DNA of 64,000 bases from Paraburkholderia bannensis NBRC 103871 (GCF_000685015.1 NZ_BAYA01000013.1:62001-126000); one strand, 5' to 3'; positions 25,268 to 35,462 are shown, numbered from the stretch's first letter. The notes: generated by a model not told the origin, from the letters alone. A program made the numbers and translations.

Positions 25268-28200
25268 TTAGGAATCCGTCATTGCGCCGCTGGACGCGCC
25301 AGGCAGCACGCGGCGCCACAGGGCGCGCGCGCGATGGCGCAGGCGATCGAGATAGAGGTAGACAACCGGCGTCGTATAGAGCGTGAGCAACTGGCTCACG
25401 ACCAGGCCGCCGATGATGGCAATGCCCAGCGGGCGGCGCAGCTCCGCGCCCATGCCCTGATCGAGCACGAGCGGCACCGCGCCGAACAGCGCGGCGCACG
25501 TCGTCATCATGATCGGGCGAAAGCGCATCACGCAGGCGGCGCGAATGGCCTCGGCGGGTGCAAGGTTCTGGGTGCGCTGGGCGTCGAGCGCGAAGTCGAC
25601 CATCATGATCGCGTTCTTCTTGACGATGCCGATCAACAGGAACACGCCGATCAGCGCGATCACGGAGAACTCCGTGTTGGTCGCCAGCAGCGCGATCACC
25701 GCGCCCACACCCGCCGACGGCAGCGTCGACAGGATCGTGAGCGGATGCACATAGCTTTCGTACAGGATGCCGAGCACCGCATAGACCGCCAGCAGCGCCG
25801 CGCCGATCAGCAAGGGCATGGCGGACGCCGCCGCGAGCGCACTGCCCGCCGTGCCCGCGAAACCGCCGTGCACCGAGTTCGGCATATTGAGGTCTTTCAC
25901 GGCCTGATCGACGGCGGCGGTGGCGTCGGCAAGCTGATAGCCCTGCGCGAGGTTGAACGAGATCGTCGCGGCCACGGCCTGGCCCTGGTGATTGACCGAG
26001 ACCGGCGTGTGCGCCTCGACGAGCTTCGAGAACGCCGAAAGCGGCACCATCGTGCTGCTCGACGTGCTCACCGCCTGCCCCGTCGATACGCTGCCGCCCG
26101 TGCTGGTGGCAATCGAATTGGTCGCGGCATTCGTGCTCGCGCTGGAACTGCTGCCCGACGATGACGAAGACGACGATGAGGATGACGAAGTAACAGTACC
26201 CGAAACCGCATTGGTCGACGACGTGCCGCTAGCCGACGCCCCCGACGTGCTCACATAGATCTCGCCCAGTGACGAAGGATCCTGCAGCCACTTCGGCGCG
26301 ATTTCCATGACCACGTGATACTGGTTCTGCTCCTTGTAGATCGTCGAGACCTCGCGCTCGCCGAACGCATCGTACAGCGTGGCGTCGATGGTATCGGGCG
26401 TGAGGCCGAAGCGCATCGCCGTCGCGCGGTCGACCACGACCTTCGCGGAAAGCCCGCCATTCTGCTGATCGGAGCTGACATCGGCGAGCGCCGGCACGCG
26501 CTTGAGCGCATCGGTCAGGCGCGTCGCCCAGAGCTGAACCTGCGCCGTGTCGTCGCCCTGCAAGGTGTACTGGAACTGCGCGAAGCTCTGCCGCCCGCCC
26601 ACCATCAAGTCCTGGCGCGGGAACATCATCAGTTGCGCACCCGGAATCGCGGCGAGCTTCTGGCGCAGGCGCGCCATCACCACGAACGCCGAATCCTTGC
26701 GTTCGTCGAGCGGCTTGAGCGTGACGCTCGTGAACGCCTGGTTGGTGCCGTGGCCGCCCGTGAAGCCCACCACCGTCTGCACGGCGGGATCGGCCTTCAC
26801 GATGGCGAGCGCCTGCTTCACCTTCCCGCTCATCGCCTGGAACGAGATGCTTTGATCGGCCATCATGCCGCCGCCCATCAGGCCGCTGTCCTGCTGCGGG
26901 AAAAGGCTCTTGGGCACGACCGCGTACAACACGACGTTGAGCGCAACCGTGGCGACCAGGGTGGCCAGCACCAGCGCCGGATGGCGCAATGCCGCGCCCA
27001 GCGAGCGCGCATATAGCTGCTCCGCCGCATCGAAGCCGCGGCCGAGCGCATCGCTCGCACGGGCGCAAAGACGCGTGAAGCGATTGTCCTTGCGCGGCTT
27101 CGACCCATCGTCATGCCCACCGCGCAGCAGCAACGCGCAGAGCGTGGGCGTGGTCGTGAGCGCGAGCACCATCGACACCGCAATCGAGATCGACAGCACG
27201 ATCGCGAATTCGCGGAAGATCCGCCCGACGAGTCCGCCCATCAGCAGGATCGGCAGGAACACGGCAATCAGCGACACGCTCATCGATATGACCGTGAAGC
27301 TCACCTCTTTTGCCCCTGCAAATGCGGCCTCGAAACGCGATGCGCCGCGCTCGCGATGGCGCTGGATGTTCTCCAGCACGACGATCGCATCGTCGACGAC
27401 GAAGCCGGTCGCAATCGTCAGCGCCATTAGCGAGAGATTGTCGAGGCTGTAGCCGAACAGTTTCATCGCGCCGAAGGTGCCGAGGATGGACACCGGCACC
27501 GTCACCGCGGGAATCAGCGTCGCGCGCACGTTGCGCAGGAACGCCAGCACCACGAGCACGACCAGCACCACCGCGATGATGAGCGTGCGCTCGGTGTGCG
27601 AGAGCGAGGCGCGGATCGTGCTGCTGCGGTCGTCGGAAAGCGTGACTTCGGTGCCGGGCGGCAGTGCGGCCTCCAGTTGCGGCAGCACGGACTTCACGCG
27701 GTCGACCACGTCGACGATATTGCCGCCCGGCTGCTTGAAGATCCACAGCATGACAGCGGGCTTGCCGTTGACATAGCCCACGTTGCGCAGGCTCTCGACC
27801 GAGTCGTTCACCTGCGCGACATCGCGCAGGAACACCGGGCGATTGTTGCGCCACGCGACCACCAGATTGCGATATTCGTCGGCGCGTTCGGCCTGGTCGT
27901 TGGCGTAAAGCTGCCAGCGCAGCGCGCCGTCGCTGACCATGCCCTTCGCGCTGTCCGCGTTCGCGGCCGAGAGCGCGGCGCGCACGTCCTCAAGGCCAAT
28001 GCCGTATTTGAAGAGCGCGCCCGCATTCAGTTCGACGCGCACAGCGGGCAGCGAGCTGCCGTTGAGGTCGACGTTGCCGATGCCGTCGATCTGCATGAGC
28101 CGCTGCTGCAGCACGGTCGCCGCGCTGTCGTAAAGCTGGCCCGGCGTGAGCGTCTTCGAGGTGAGCGAGACGATCAGGATGGGCGCGTCCGCGGGATTGA

Positions 28201-28594
28201 ACTTGCGATAGGTCGGGTTCGACTTGAGCGCGCTTGGCAGGTCGGCGCGCGCGGCGTTGATCGCCGCCTGCACGTCGCGCGCGGCGCCGTCGATATCGCG
28301 GTCGAGGCCGAATTGCAGGATCACGTCAGTGGAGCCGACGCTGCTCTGCGAGGTCATTTCCGTGACGTCGGCGATCTGGCCCAGGTGGCGTTCGAGCGGC
28401 GCGGCCACGGTCGCGGCCATCGTCTCGGGGCTGGCGCCCGACATCTGCGCCTGCACGCGAATAGTCGGAAAGTCCACGGCAGGCAGCGGCGCGACCGGCA
28501 GGTGGCCGAACGCCAGCGCACCGGCCACGGCGATCGCCATCGTCATCAGAATCGTCGCGACGGGCCGGCGAATGAAGATCGCGCTCAGGTTCAT
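25268..28594 (-). CDS. mdtC: RND multidrug efflux transporter, MdtC-like
   Basis: Inner-membrane proton antiporter of about 1108 residues, with 12 membrane helices and two large periplasmic loops. The start MNLSAIFIRRPVATILMTMAI overlaps the preceding RND stop as ATGA. RND signatures are visible: LSLMALTIATGFVVDDAIVV, GIVKKNAIMMVDFALDA and PSAGVGAVIALLATNTE. It is about 80 residues longer than E. coli MdtC. Much of the excess is a Ser/Thr/Ala-rich low-complexity insert at about residues 780-850, with an 11-Ser run, in the second periplasmic loop just before MVPLSAF. MdtB and MdtC form a mixed trimer in E. coli. Confidence 0.93.
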   Translation of the reverse strand: MNLSAIFIRRPVATILMTMAIAVAGALAFGHLPVAPLPAVDFPTIRVQAQMSGASPETMAATVAAPLERHLGQIADVTEMTSQSSVGSTDVILQFGLDRDIDGAARDVQAAINAARADLPSALKSNPTYRKFNPADAPILIVSLTSKTLTPGQLYDSAATVLQQRLMQIDGIGNVDLNGSSLPAVRVELNAGALFKYGIGLEDVRAALSAANADSAKGMVSDGALRWQLYANDQAERADEYRNLVVAWRNNRPVFLRDVAQVNDSVESLRNVGYVNGKPAVMLWIFKQPGGNIVDVVDRVKSVLPQLEAALPPGTEVTLSDDRSSTIRASLSHTERTLIIAVVLVVLVVLAFLRNVRATLIPAVTVPVSILGTFGAMKLFGYSLDNLSLMALTIATGFVVDDAIVVLENIQRHRERGASRFEAAFAGAKEVSFTVISMSVSLIAVFLPILLMGGLVGRIFREFAIVLSISIAVSMVLALTTTPTLCALLLRGGHDDGSKPRKDNRFTRLCARASDALGRGFDAAEQLYARSLGAALRHPALVLATLVATVALNVVLYAVVPKSLFPQQDSGLMGGGMMADQSISFQAMSGKVKQALAIVKADPAVQTVVGFTGGHGTNQAFTSVTLKPLDERKDSAFVVMARLRQKLAAIPGAQLMMFPRQDLMVGGRQSFAQFQYTLQGDDTAQVQLWATRLTDALKRVPALADVSSDQQNGGLSAKVVVDRATAMRFGLTPDTIDATLYDAFGEREVSTIYKEQNQYHVVMEIAPKWLQDPSSLGEIYVSTSGASASGTSSTNAVSGTVTSSSSSSSSSSSGSSSSASTNAATNSIATSTGGSVSTGQAVSTSSSTMVPLSAFSKLVEAHTPVSVNHQGQAVAATISFNLAQGYQLADATAAVDQAVKDLNMPNSVHGGFAGTAGSALAAASAMPLLIGAALLAVYAVLGILYESYVHPLTILSTLPSAGVGAVIALLATNTEFSVIALIGVFLLIGIVKKNAIMMVDFALDAQRTQNLAPAEAIRAACVMRFRPIMMTTCAALFGAVPLVLDQGMGAELRRPLGIAIIGGLVVSQLLTLYTTPVVYLYLDRLRHRARALWRRVLPGASSGAMTDS

Positions 28595-31500
28595 GATGCG
28601 CCCCGCTGCGCGTCGTTCAGCGTCCAGCCGCGCGCGCGCAGCCACGCCGCCATGCGCTCCATCGCCAGATAGACGGCGGGCGTGGTGAACAGCGTGAGCG
28701 CCTGGCTAAAGACCAGGCCGCCGATCATCGCGATCCCCAGCGGATGGCGCAGCTCCGACCCGCTGCCGGTGCCGAGCGCCAGCGGCACGGCGGCGATCAG
28801 CGCGGCCATCGTCGTCATGAGGATCGGGCGCAGGCGCAGCAGGCACGCGCGATGGATCGCCTCGCGCGGCGTGAGGCCTTCGTCGCGTTCGGCGGCGAGC
28901 GCGAAGTCGATCATCATGATCGCGTTCTTCTTCACGATACCGATGAGCAGCACAATGCCGATCACGCCGATGATGTCGAGATCCGCGCCCGTGAGCACCA
29001 TCGCCAGCAGCGCCCCGACGCCCGCGGAAGGCAGCGTCGACAGAATCGTGAGCGGATGCACGAAGCTCTCATAGAGCACGCCCAGCACCACGTACATCAC
29101 GAGCACGGCCGCGAGCACCAGGTACAGCTCGCTCGACAGCGACGACTGGAAGGCTTCAGTTGCGCCCTGGAAGCGCGTCTCGAAGCTGTCCGGCAACGCG
29201 ACCGTCGCCTCCGCGCGCTTGACGGCCTGCACCGCTGCGCCGAGCGACGCGCCCTTCGCCAGGTTGAACGAGATCGTCGTGGCCGGGAACTGGCCCAGAT
29301 GCGAAATCTGGATCGGCTTCTTGCTGGTGACGATGCGCGCGATGGCCGACAGCGGCACCTGGCCGTTGGTCGCCGTGGACGACGGCAGGTAGATCGAATC
29401 GAACGCGTTCAGGCCGCGCGCGAGCTTCGGATCGATCTCCATGATCACGCGCTTCTGGTCGGACTGCGTGAAGATCGTGCTGACGATCCGTTGTCCGAAG
29501 TTATCGTAGAGCGCATTGTCGATGGTCGCGAGCGTGATGCCGAAACGCGCCGCCGTCGCGCGGTCGACCTGCACCGTGGCCGCCAGGCCCGCGTCCTGAA
29601 GGTCGCTCGTGACATCGGCGAGTTCGGGTTGCTTGCGCAGCTCGGCGACGAGCTTCGGCGTCCACGTGCTGAGCGTATCCATCGACGGGTTGTCGAGCAT
29701 GAACTGATACTGCGTCGCGCTCACCTGCGTGTCCACGCTCAGGTCTTGCACCGGCTGCATATGCAGCGCAATGCCCGCGACGTCGGCGGTTTCGCTTTGC
29801 AGGCGGCGGATGATCTCGCTGGCCGAGGCGCTGCGTTCGTCCTTCGGCTTCAGGTTGATCTGCATGCGGCCCATGTTGAGCGTCATGTTGCTGCCGTCCA
29901 CGCCCACCGACGACGACAGGCTCACCACATCGGGATCCTTCAAGACCGCATCGGCAAGCTGCGTCTGCAATGCGCTCATGCGCTCGAACGAGATCGATTG
30001 CGAGGCTTCGGTAATGCCCTGGATCACGCCCGTGTCCTGGGTCGGGAAGAAGCCCTTGGGGATCAGCACGTAAAGCGCCGCCGTGAGCGCGAACGTGCCC
30101 ACCGCCACGGCAAGCGTGGCCTTTTCGTGGTCGAGCGCGAACGTCAGCGCGCGGTCGTAGTGCTTCATGACCGGTGCGAACCAGTCGCGGCCCTTCTTTT
30201 CAGGCTTGTTTTCGCTTTCATGCGAGACCGGGCGCAGCAGGCGCGCGCACAGCATCGGCACGAGCGTGAGCGACACGAGCGCGGAAATCACGATGGCGAC
30301 CGCCAGCGTCACCGCGAACTCGTAAAAGAGCCGCCCGATCACGTCGCCCATGAACAGCAGCGGAATCAGCACGGCCAGCAGCGAGACCGTGAGCGAGATG
30401 ATCGTGAAGCCGATCTCGCGCGAGCCCTTGAGCGCGGCGTCCAGCGGCTTCATGCCCGCTTCCACGTGGCGGCTGATGTTTTCGATCACGACAATGGCGT
30501 CGTCGACGACGAAGCCCGTCGCAATCGTCAGCGCCATCAGCGACAGGTTGTCGAGGCTGAAACCCCACAGGTACATCGCCGCGAACGTGCCCACCAGCGA
30601 GAGCGGCACGGACAGGCTCGGGATCAGCGTCGCGGGCACATTGCGCAGGAACACGAAAATCACCATCACCACCAGCGCGACCGCAAGCGCCAGCTCGAAC
30701 TGCACGTCTTTCACCGAGGCGCGGATCGTGGTCGTGCGGTCGGTCAGCAGCGCGACGTGCACCGACGAAGGCAGGTCGCGCGTGAGCGCGGGCAGCATCG
30801 CCTTGATCGCGTCCGCGACCTTGATGACGTTCGCGCCGGGCTGGCGCTGCACGTTCAGCAGGATCGCGGGCGTGTCGTTGCTCCACGCGGCCAGTTGCGA
30901 ATTCTCCGCGCCCGCCACCACGTCGGCGACATCGCGCAGGCGCACGGGGCGGCCGCTGCGATACGCGATCACGGTGTCCAGGTACTGCTGCGGATCCTCG
31001 ATCTGGTCGTTCGAGTCGATCGTCCACGCGCGATGCGGGCCGTCGAGCGAACCCTTGGGCGCGTTCGTGTTGACGTTCGTGAGCGTGGTGCGCAGGTCGT
31101 CGACGTTCAGGCCATAGGCCGCGAGCGCGCGGATGTTCGGCCGCACGCGCACCGCGGGCTTGTGGCCGCCCGACAGCGTGACGAGACCCACGCCCGCCAT
31201 CTGCGAGATCTTCTGCGCGATGCGCGTGTTGGTGAGCGCCTGCACGTCGGTGAGCGGCATCGTCGGCGACGTGATGGCGAGCGTGAGGATGGGCGAGTCG
31301 GCGGGATTGACCTTGGCGTAGACGGGCGGCGCGGGCAGGTCGCTCGGCAGCAGGCTGTCGGCGGCGTTGATGGCCGCCTGGACTTCCTGCTCGGCCACGT
31401 CCATCGACACGGCCAGGTCGAACTGCAGCGTGATGACCGATGCGCCCGCCGACGAATGCGAGGCCATCTGCTTGAGGCCCGCCATTTCGCCAAGCTGCTG

Positions 31501-31704
31501 TTCGAGCGGCGCGGTCACGGCGGACGTCATCACGTCGGGGCTCGCGCCCGGATAGAAGGTCTGCACCTGTATCGTCGTGTACTCGACCGAAGGCAGCGCG
31601 GAAAGCGGCAGGAAGCGCCACGCCACCAGGCCGACGACGAGCAGCGCCGCCATCAGCAGGGTCGTGGCGACGGGCCGCAGGATGAAGAGACGCGACGGAT
31701 TCAT
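28591..31704 (-). CDS. mdtB: RND multidrug efflux transporter, MdtB-like
   Basis: Inner-membrane RND subunit of 1037 residues, the usual length for MdtB. The start MNPSRLFILRPVATTLLMAAL is typical. The central signature reads LSLMALTIATGFVVDDAIVV, and the second half has GIVKKNAIMMIDFALAAERDE. Its start overlaps the fusion-protein stop by 4 bases and its stop overlaps the MdtC start, so mdtABC are tightly coupled. Confidence 0.93.
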   Translation of the reverse strand: MNPSRLFILRPVATTLLMAALLVVGLVAWRFLPLSALPSVEYTTIQVQTFYPGASPDVMTSAVTAPLEQQLGEMAGLKQMASHSSAGASVITLQFDLAVSMDVAEQEVQAAINAADSLLPSDLPAPPVYAKVNPADSPILTLAITSPTMPLTDVQALTNTRIAQKISQMAGVGLVTLSGGHKPAVRVRPNIRALAAYGLNVDDLRTTLTNVNTNAPKGSLDGPHRAWTIDSNDQIEDPQQYLDTVIAYRSGRPVRLRDVADVVAGAENSQLAAWSNDTPAILLNVQRQPGANVIKVADAIKAMLPALTRDLPSSVHVALLTDRTTTIRASVKDVQFELALAVALVVMVIFVFLRNVPATLIPSLSVPLSLVGTFAAMYLWGFSLDNLSLMALTIATGFVVDDAIVVIENISRHVEAGMKPLDAALKGSREIGFTIISLTVSLLAVLIPLLFMGDVIGRLFYEFAVTLAVAIVISALVSLTLVPMLCARLLRPVSHESENKPEKKGRDWFAPVMKHYDRALTFALDHEKATLAVAVGTFALTAALYVLIPKGFFPTQDTGVIQGITEASQSISFERMSALQTQLADAVLKDPDVVSLSSSVGVDGSNMTLNMGRMQINLKPKDERSASASEIIRRLQSETADVAGIALHMQPVQDLSVDTQVSATQYQFMLDNPSMDTLSTWTPKLVAELRKQPELADVTSDLQDAGLAATVQVDRATAARFGITLATIDNALYDNFGQRIVSTIFTQSDQKRVIMEIDPKLARGLNAFDSIYLPSSTATNGQVPLSAIARIVTSKKPIQISHLGQFPATTISFNLAKGASLGAAVQAVKRAEATVALPDSFETRFQGATEAFQSSLSSELYLVLAAVLVMYVVLGVLYESFVHPLTILSTLPSAGVGALLAMVLTGADLDIIGVIGIVLLIGIVKKNAIMMIDFALAAERDEGLTPREAIHRACLLRLRPILMTTMAALIAAVPLALGTGSGSELRHPLGIAMIGGLVFSQALTLFTTPAVYLAMERMAAWLRARGWTLNDAQRGAS

Positions 31705-33023
31705 GACTGCGGGCGGGCCTTCGTATCGGCGGCGGTTTTGGCCGTGTCCTTATCGGCGCTCTTATCGGCACCCTGCTTCGGCAGGCGGATCTTCGCGCCG
31801 TCGCTCAGATGATCGGCGCCATCGACGACCACGCGATCGCCCACCGCCAGCCCCGCCAGCACGGCGATACGGCCATCGGACGACGCGCCCGTGCGCACCT
31901 TGCGCAGCGACACGGTCTGGTTGTCGTTGACGCGATAGACGAAGGTGCCGGGCGTGCCCGTCTGCACCGCCTCGGACGGAATCGTCACCGCATCGTGCAG
32001 CGTATCGAGCAGCAGCGAGATATTGACGAACTGGTTCGGGAACAGTGCACCATCGGCGTTCTTGAACAGCGCGCGCAGCTTCACGGTGCCCGTGGTGGTG
32101 TCGATCTGGTTGTCGACCGTGTCGAGCTCGCCGTCCGCGAGCTTTTCGTCGCCCGCGCGGTCGTAGGCAGCCACCTGCAGGCGCGCGCCGCTCGCGAGGC
32201 GCTGGTTCAGGCGGCGCAGGTCGTCTTCGGGCAGCGTGAACACCACCGAGATCGGATCGGTTTCGGTCACGACGACCACGCCGTCCGTATCGGACGCCGT
32301 CACGTAGTTGCCGACATCGACCTGGCGCAGCCCCACGCGCCCGTCCACCGGCGACACGATGCGGCAGTAGACGAGGTTGAGCTGCTGCGCGTCCACCTGC
32401 GCCTGATCCGTGAGCACGGTGCCTTCGTATTCGCGCACGGTGGCTTCAGCGGTGTCGAGCGTCTGCTGCGCGACCGAATCGGTTTTCGCGAGGCGCTGGT
32501 AGCGCGCGAGGTCGAGGCGCGCGTTATCGAGCAGCGCCTTGTCCTTCACCACCTGGCCCTGATACTGCTTGAGCGCGACCTGGTACTGGCGCGGATCGAC
32601 CTGCGCGAGCACATCGCCCTTCTTGACGTGCTGGCCTTCGCGGAAGTTGATCGATTGCAGGTAGCCGCTGATCTGCGACTTCACGGTCACGGTCGCGAGC
32701 GACGTGACCGTGCCGAGCGAGCTCAGGCGCACCGGCACGTCGCCGGTCGCGGCGGCGGCCACGCCGACCGCTTGCGCCTGGCCGCCCATCGCAGCGCCCG
32801 GGGCGCCCGGAGGGCCACCCGGGCCGCCGGGGAAGCCCCCAGCACTGCCAGAAGGCGCGCCATGCGGGCGCAGCGCGAACAGCGCGATCGCGCCCACGGC
32901 AGCGGCCAGCAGCACCCAGGGCAGGACGCGGCGACGCCGCGCGCGGCCCGGTTCGTTGGGCGCGTGCGGCTCGCGCACACCGGTTTCATCAGGAGTTTTG
33001 GGAGGCTCTACGCGCTTGTCCAT
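31701..33023 (-). CDS. mdtA: Periplasmic membrane-fusion protein, MdtA-like
   Basis: Adaptor of the RND pump, about 440 residues from the ATG of MDKRVEPPKTPDETG; in-frame ATGs at 33065 and 33074 are alternatives and no start has a clean ribosome site. After a basic stretch (RARRRRVLPWVLLAAAVG) comes an N-terminal membrane anchor, then a Gly/Pro-rich linker (GGFPGGPGGPPGAPGAAMGG). The lipoyl and alpha-hairpin parts follow E. coli MdtA closely: GYLQSINFREGQHVKKGDVL, KDKALLDNARLDLARYQRLA and ISPVDGRVGLRQVDVGN-like text (IVSPVDGRVGLRQVDVGN). It is the first gene of the efflux operon, divergent from the two-component pair. Confidence 0.92.
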   Translation of the reverse strand: MDKRVEPPKTPDETGVREPHAPNEPGRARRRRVLPWVLLAAAVGAIALFALRPHGAPSGSAGGFPGGPGGPPGAPGAAMGGQAQAVGVAAAATGDVPVRLSSLGTVTSLATVTVKSQISGYLQSINFREGQHVKKGDVLAQVDPRQYQVALKQYQGQVVKDKALLDNARLDLARYQRLAKTDSVAQQTLDTAEATVREYEGTVLTDQAQVDAQQLNLVYCRIVSPVDGRVGLRQVDVGNYVTASDTDGVVVVTETDPISVVFTLPEDDLRRLNQRLASGARLQVAAYDRAGDEKLADGELDTVDNQIDTTTGTVKLRALFKNADGALFPNQFVNISLLLDTLHDAVTIPSEAVQTGTPGTFVYRVNDNQTVSLRKVRTGASSDGRIAVLAGLAVGDRVVVDGADHLSDGAKIRLPKQGADKSADKDTAKTAADTKARPQS

Positions 33024-33078
33024 GCCGTTCGCGATACGTGAATGAAGCCGCGAACGATACGGCATGGGCCGCATATCC

Positions 33079-33102
33079 TGTTGATTCTTAATGGAATCAA
33101 CA
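33079..33102. promoter_or_regulatory. Perfect 24-bp dyad between mdtA and the divergent regulator
   Basis: TGTTGATTC and GAATCAACA are 9-bp perfect inverted arms around TTAATG. The site lies in the AT-rich intergenic region shared by the mdtABC operon and the two-component pair, a likely regulator-binding site. Confidence 0.55.
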
Positions 33103-33217
33103 CAATATATCCAGATTGACACACGATATGCAGCCCGGCTGTTAATGAATTGTCGGACAATGTTTGCTGCTTTCAGGCGGCCTTCGCCGCGCCGTTTTTG
33201 CCATCCATCTGTCTGCC

Positions 33218-33970
33218 TTGAACAACGCCCCCATTCTCATCGTCGAAGACGACCCGGACATCAGCGCACCGCTCGCCCAGTTTCTGGGCGGCAAGGGTTA
33301 CCGCACGCGCGTGGCCGGCAGCGCCGAGCAGGCGCTCGCGCTGCTCGCGCAGGAGAGCGCGGAACTCGTGCTGCTCGACGTGATGCTGCCGGGCATGGAC
33401 GGGCTGGAGCTGTGCCGCCGCCTGCGCGCCTCGGGTGGCCCGCGCATCATCATGCTGACCGCGCTGATGGAGACGACCGACAAGGTGATCGGGCTGGAGC
33501 TGGGCGCGGACGACTACGTCGCCAAGCCCTTCGACCTGCGCGAACTGCTGGCGCGCATCCGCTCCGCGTTGCGGCGTCCGCCCAGCGGCGCGCCCGAGGC
33601 GGCCGCCTCGCCTGCCGCGCCTGCCGATAGCGCGCGCGACCCCGGCGCGGAACTCGTGATCGCGTTCAGCGGCTACACGTTCTATCCGTACCGCCGCTTC
33701 GTGCGCTCGCCCGCGGGGCTGCGCATTCCGCTCACCGGCGCGGAAACCGATCTGCTGCTGGTGTTCTGCCGCCAGCCCCGCCAGGTGCTGTCGCGCGAGG
33801 AGCTGATTGCGCTCACGCGCGGCAAGAATTTCCCGATCGCCACGCGCTCGATCGACCTGCTGGTGAGCCGCCTGCGCCGCAAGCTGAGCGGCGACGATCC
33901 GCTGGAAGAAACCATTCGCACCGTGCGCACGGACGGCTATGCCTTCCAGCCCGATGTCGTCTTCGAGTGA
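33218..33970 (+). CDS. OmpR-family response regulator
   Basis: A 250-residue regulator with a normal receiver: ILIVEDDPDIS, the phospho-acceptor Asp in LVLLDVMLPGMDG, then IIMLTAL and DDYVAKPFDLRELL. The DNA-binding winged helix ends RSIDLLVSRLRRKL and TIRTVRTDGYAFQ. The TTG giving MNNAPILIVEDD is chosen because it matches the normal family start; no clear ribosome site is seen and the frame is open further up. The histidine kinase follows after ten bases. It faces away from mdtABC across a shared intergenic region and probably controls it. Confidence 0.9.
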   Translation: MNNAPILIVEDDPDISAPLAQFLGGKGYRTRVAGSAEQALALLAQESAELVLLDVMLPGMDGLELCRRLRASGGPRIIMLTALMETTDKVIGLELGADDYVAKPFDLRELLARIRSALRRPPSGAPEAAASPAAPADSARDPGAELVIAFSGYTFYPYRRFVRSPAGLRIPLTGAETDLLLVFCRQPRQVLSREELIALTRGKNFPIATRSIDLLVSRLRRKLSGDDPLEETIRTVRTDGYAFQPDVVFE

Positions 33971-33980
33971 TGCACGCCTG

Positions 33981-35330
33981 ATGCGCCGTTTCCTCTCCGA
34001 CCTCTTCTCCACCACGCTCGGGCAGATTCTCGCCATCATCGCGTGCTCGTCGGCGATCACGCTCGGCCTGTTCATCTTGCTGCTGTTCTACCCCGGCGGG
34101 CCGCCTACGCCGCCCTGGCCGTGGCCCGCAACCTATCGCATCGCCAATGCCGCGCGCCTGCTAGCGCAGACGCCCGTCGACGCCCGCGCGAAGACCGCGC
34201 TCACGTTGCAGTCGCCTGCCGTCTCGCTCGACGTGACTGCCCTGCCCGCGCGCTGCACGGTCAATACGCTCGACAACGGCGACCTCCAGCGCGCGCTGCA
34301 AGCCGAGTTGCACGACATCGGCGCGACCGTCAGCGTGCATTCGTGCGATTCGCGCAATCCGAACGCGACGATCCAGGTGCTGGTGCGCCTGCACGACGAC
34401 GACGCGACCGTGCTGGAAGCGCGCACGCAGCGCAGCGGCCCCGAACCGCCGCGCCTCACGTTTCCCGTCATCGGCGCGCTGATCTTTCTGTGCGTGGGCG
34501 TGGCCGCCATGTCGGCCTGGGCCGTGTCGCGCGTGATCCGTCCGCTACGCCGTCTCGCCGATAAAGCCGAAGCCTTCGGCCGCGAGATCGCGCTCGCGCC
34601 CATCGAGGAGGAAGGCCCGGTCGAGATCCGCCGCGCCGCGCACGCGTTCAACCTCATGCAGGAACGCATCACGCATTCGCTGCACAACCGCACGCGCATG
34701 CTCGCGGCGGTGAGCCACGACCTGCGCACGCCGCTCACGCGCATGCGCCTGCAACTGGACACCAACGAGAGCGAGACCGTGCGCGACAAGCTGCGCAAGG
34801 ACATCGACCTGATGCAGACGATGGTGTCGTCGGCGCTGGCGTTCCTGAGGACGGGCAACGATGACGAGAGCAAGGAATGGCTCGACCTGAGCGCGCTGAT
34901 CGCGACGATCTGCGACGAGTACGAAGAGGCGGGCGCGGCGATCCGTTATGAAGGCCCGCGCCAGATCCGCTGTTTCTGCCGTCCCGACGGCATGCAGCGG
35001 GTGCTTGCGAACCTGATCGACAACGCGCTGCGCTTTGGCGAGACCGTGGTGGTGGTGGCCTCGGTGCGCGCCGAGACCATCCTGATCGACGTGAGCGACG
35101 ACGGGCCGGGCATTCCCGAAACGCGGCTGCGCGACGTGCTCGAACCGTTCGTGCGGCTCGACCCCTCGCGCCGCGGGCAGCCCGGCAGCGTCGGCCTGGG
35201 CCTTGCGATCGTGCGCGATATCGTGCGCGCGCATGGCGGCGAACTGACACTGATTAACCGCCGCCCCGTTGGCTTGACGGCGCGCGTCGTCCTGCAGCAA
35301 TCGGCGCACGACCGGCTCGCCGAAGGCTAG
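33981..35330 (+). CDS. Sensor histidine kinase
   Basis: A 449-residue inner-membrane kinase. Two membrane helices (about 12-36 and 157-180) flank a periplasmic sensor of roughly 120 residues that starts with a Pro/Trp-rich stretch (YPGGPPTPPWPWPATY). HAMP (VSRVIRPLRRLADKAEAFG), the phospho-acceptor His in AAVSHDLRTPLTRMRLQLD, the N-box NLIDNALRFG and the G-boxes DDGPGIP and GSVGLGLAIV are intact. It follows the response-regulator gene closely and is its likely partner. Confidence 0.92.
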   Translation: MRRFLSDLFSTTLGQILAIIACSSAITLGLFILLLFYPGGPPTPPWPWPATYRIANAARLLAQTPVDARAKTALTLQSPAVSLDVTALPARCTVNTLDNGDLQRALQAELHDIGATVSVHSCDSRNPNATIQVLVRLHDDDATVLEARTQRSGPEPPRLTFPVIGALIFLCVGVAAMSAWAVSRVIRPLRRLADKAEAFGREIALAPIEEEGPVEIRRAAHAFNLMQERITHSLHNRTRMLAAVSHDLRTPLTRMRLQLDTNESETVRDKLRKDIDLMQTMVSSALAFLRTGNDDESKEWLDLSALIATICDEYEEAGAAIRYEGPRQIRCFCRPDGMQRVLANLIDNALRFGETVVVVASVRAETILIDVSDDGPGIPETRLRDVLEPFVRLDPSRRGQPGSVGLGLAIVRDIVRAHGGELTLINRRPVGLTARVVLQQSAHDRLAEG

Positions 35331-35462
35331 GCGCGATTGCGCCACGGCGGCGTCCAAGCCACACCAGGGCCGCCCGGCGCTGCGGCGAAACGCCTCGCCT
35401 GCCAGGCGTTGCCACCGTCGTCTTTGCCTGACGTTTTGCCGCTCATGCGTTACGATGCGCGC

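Noticed and set aside
26100..26240. The poly-Ser stretch as a sequencing slip that breaks the RND gene
   Set aside because: The frame is open through it, and conserved pump sequence resumes on both sides.
28744..31812. A 1022-codon open frame antisense to mdtB
   Set aside because: Arg/His-rich composition with no motif; a shadow of the well-supported RND gene.
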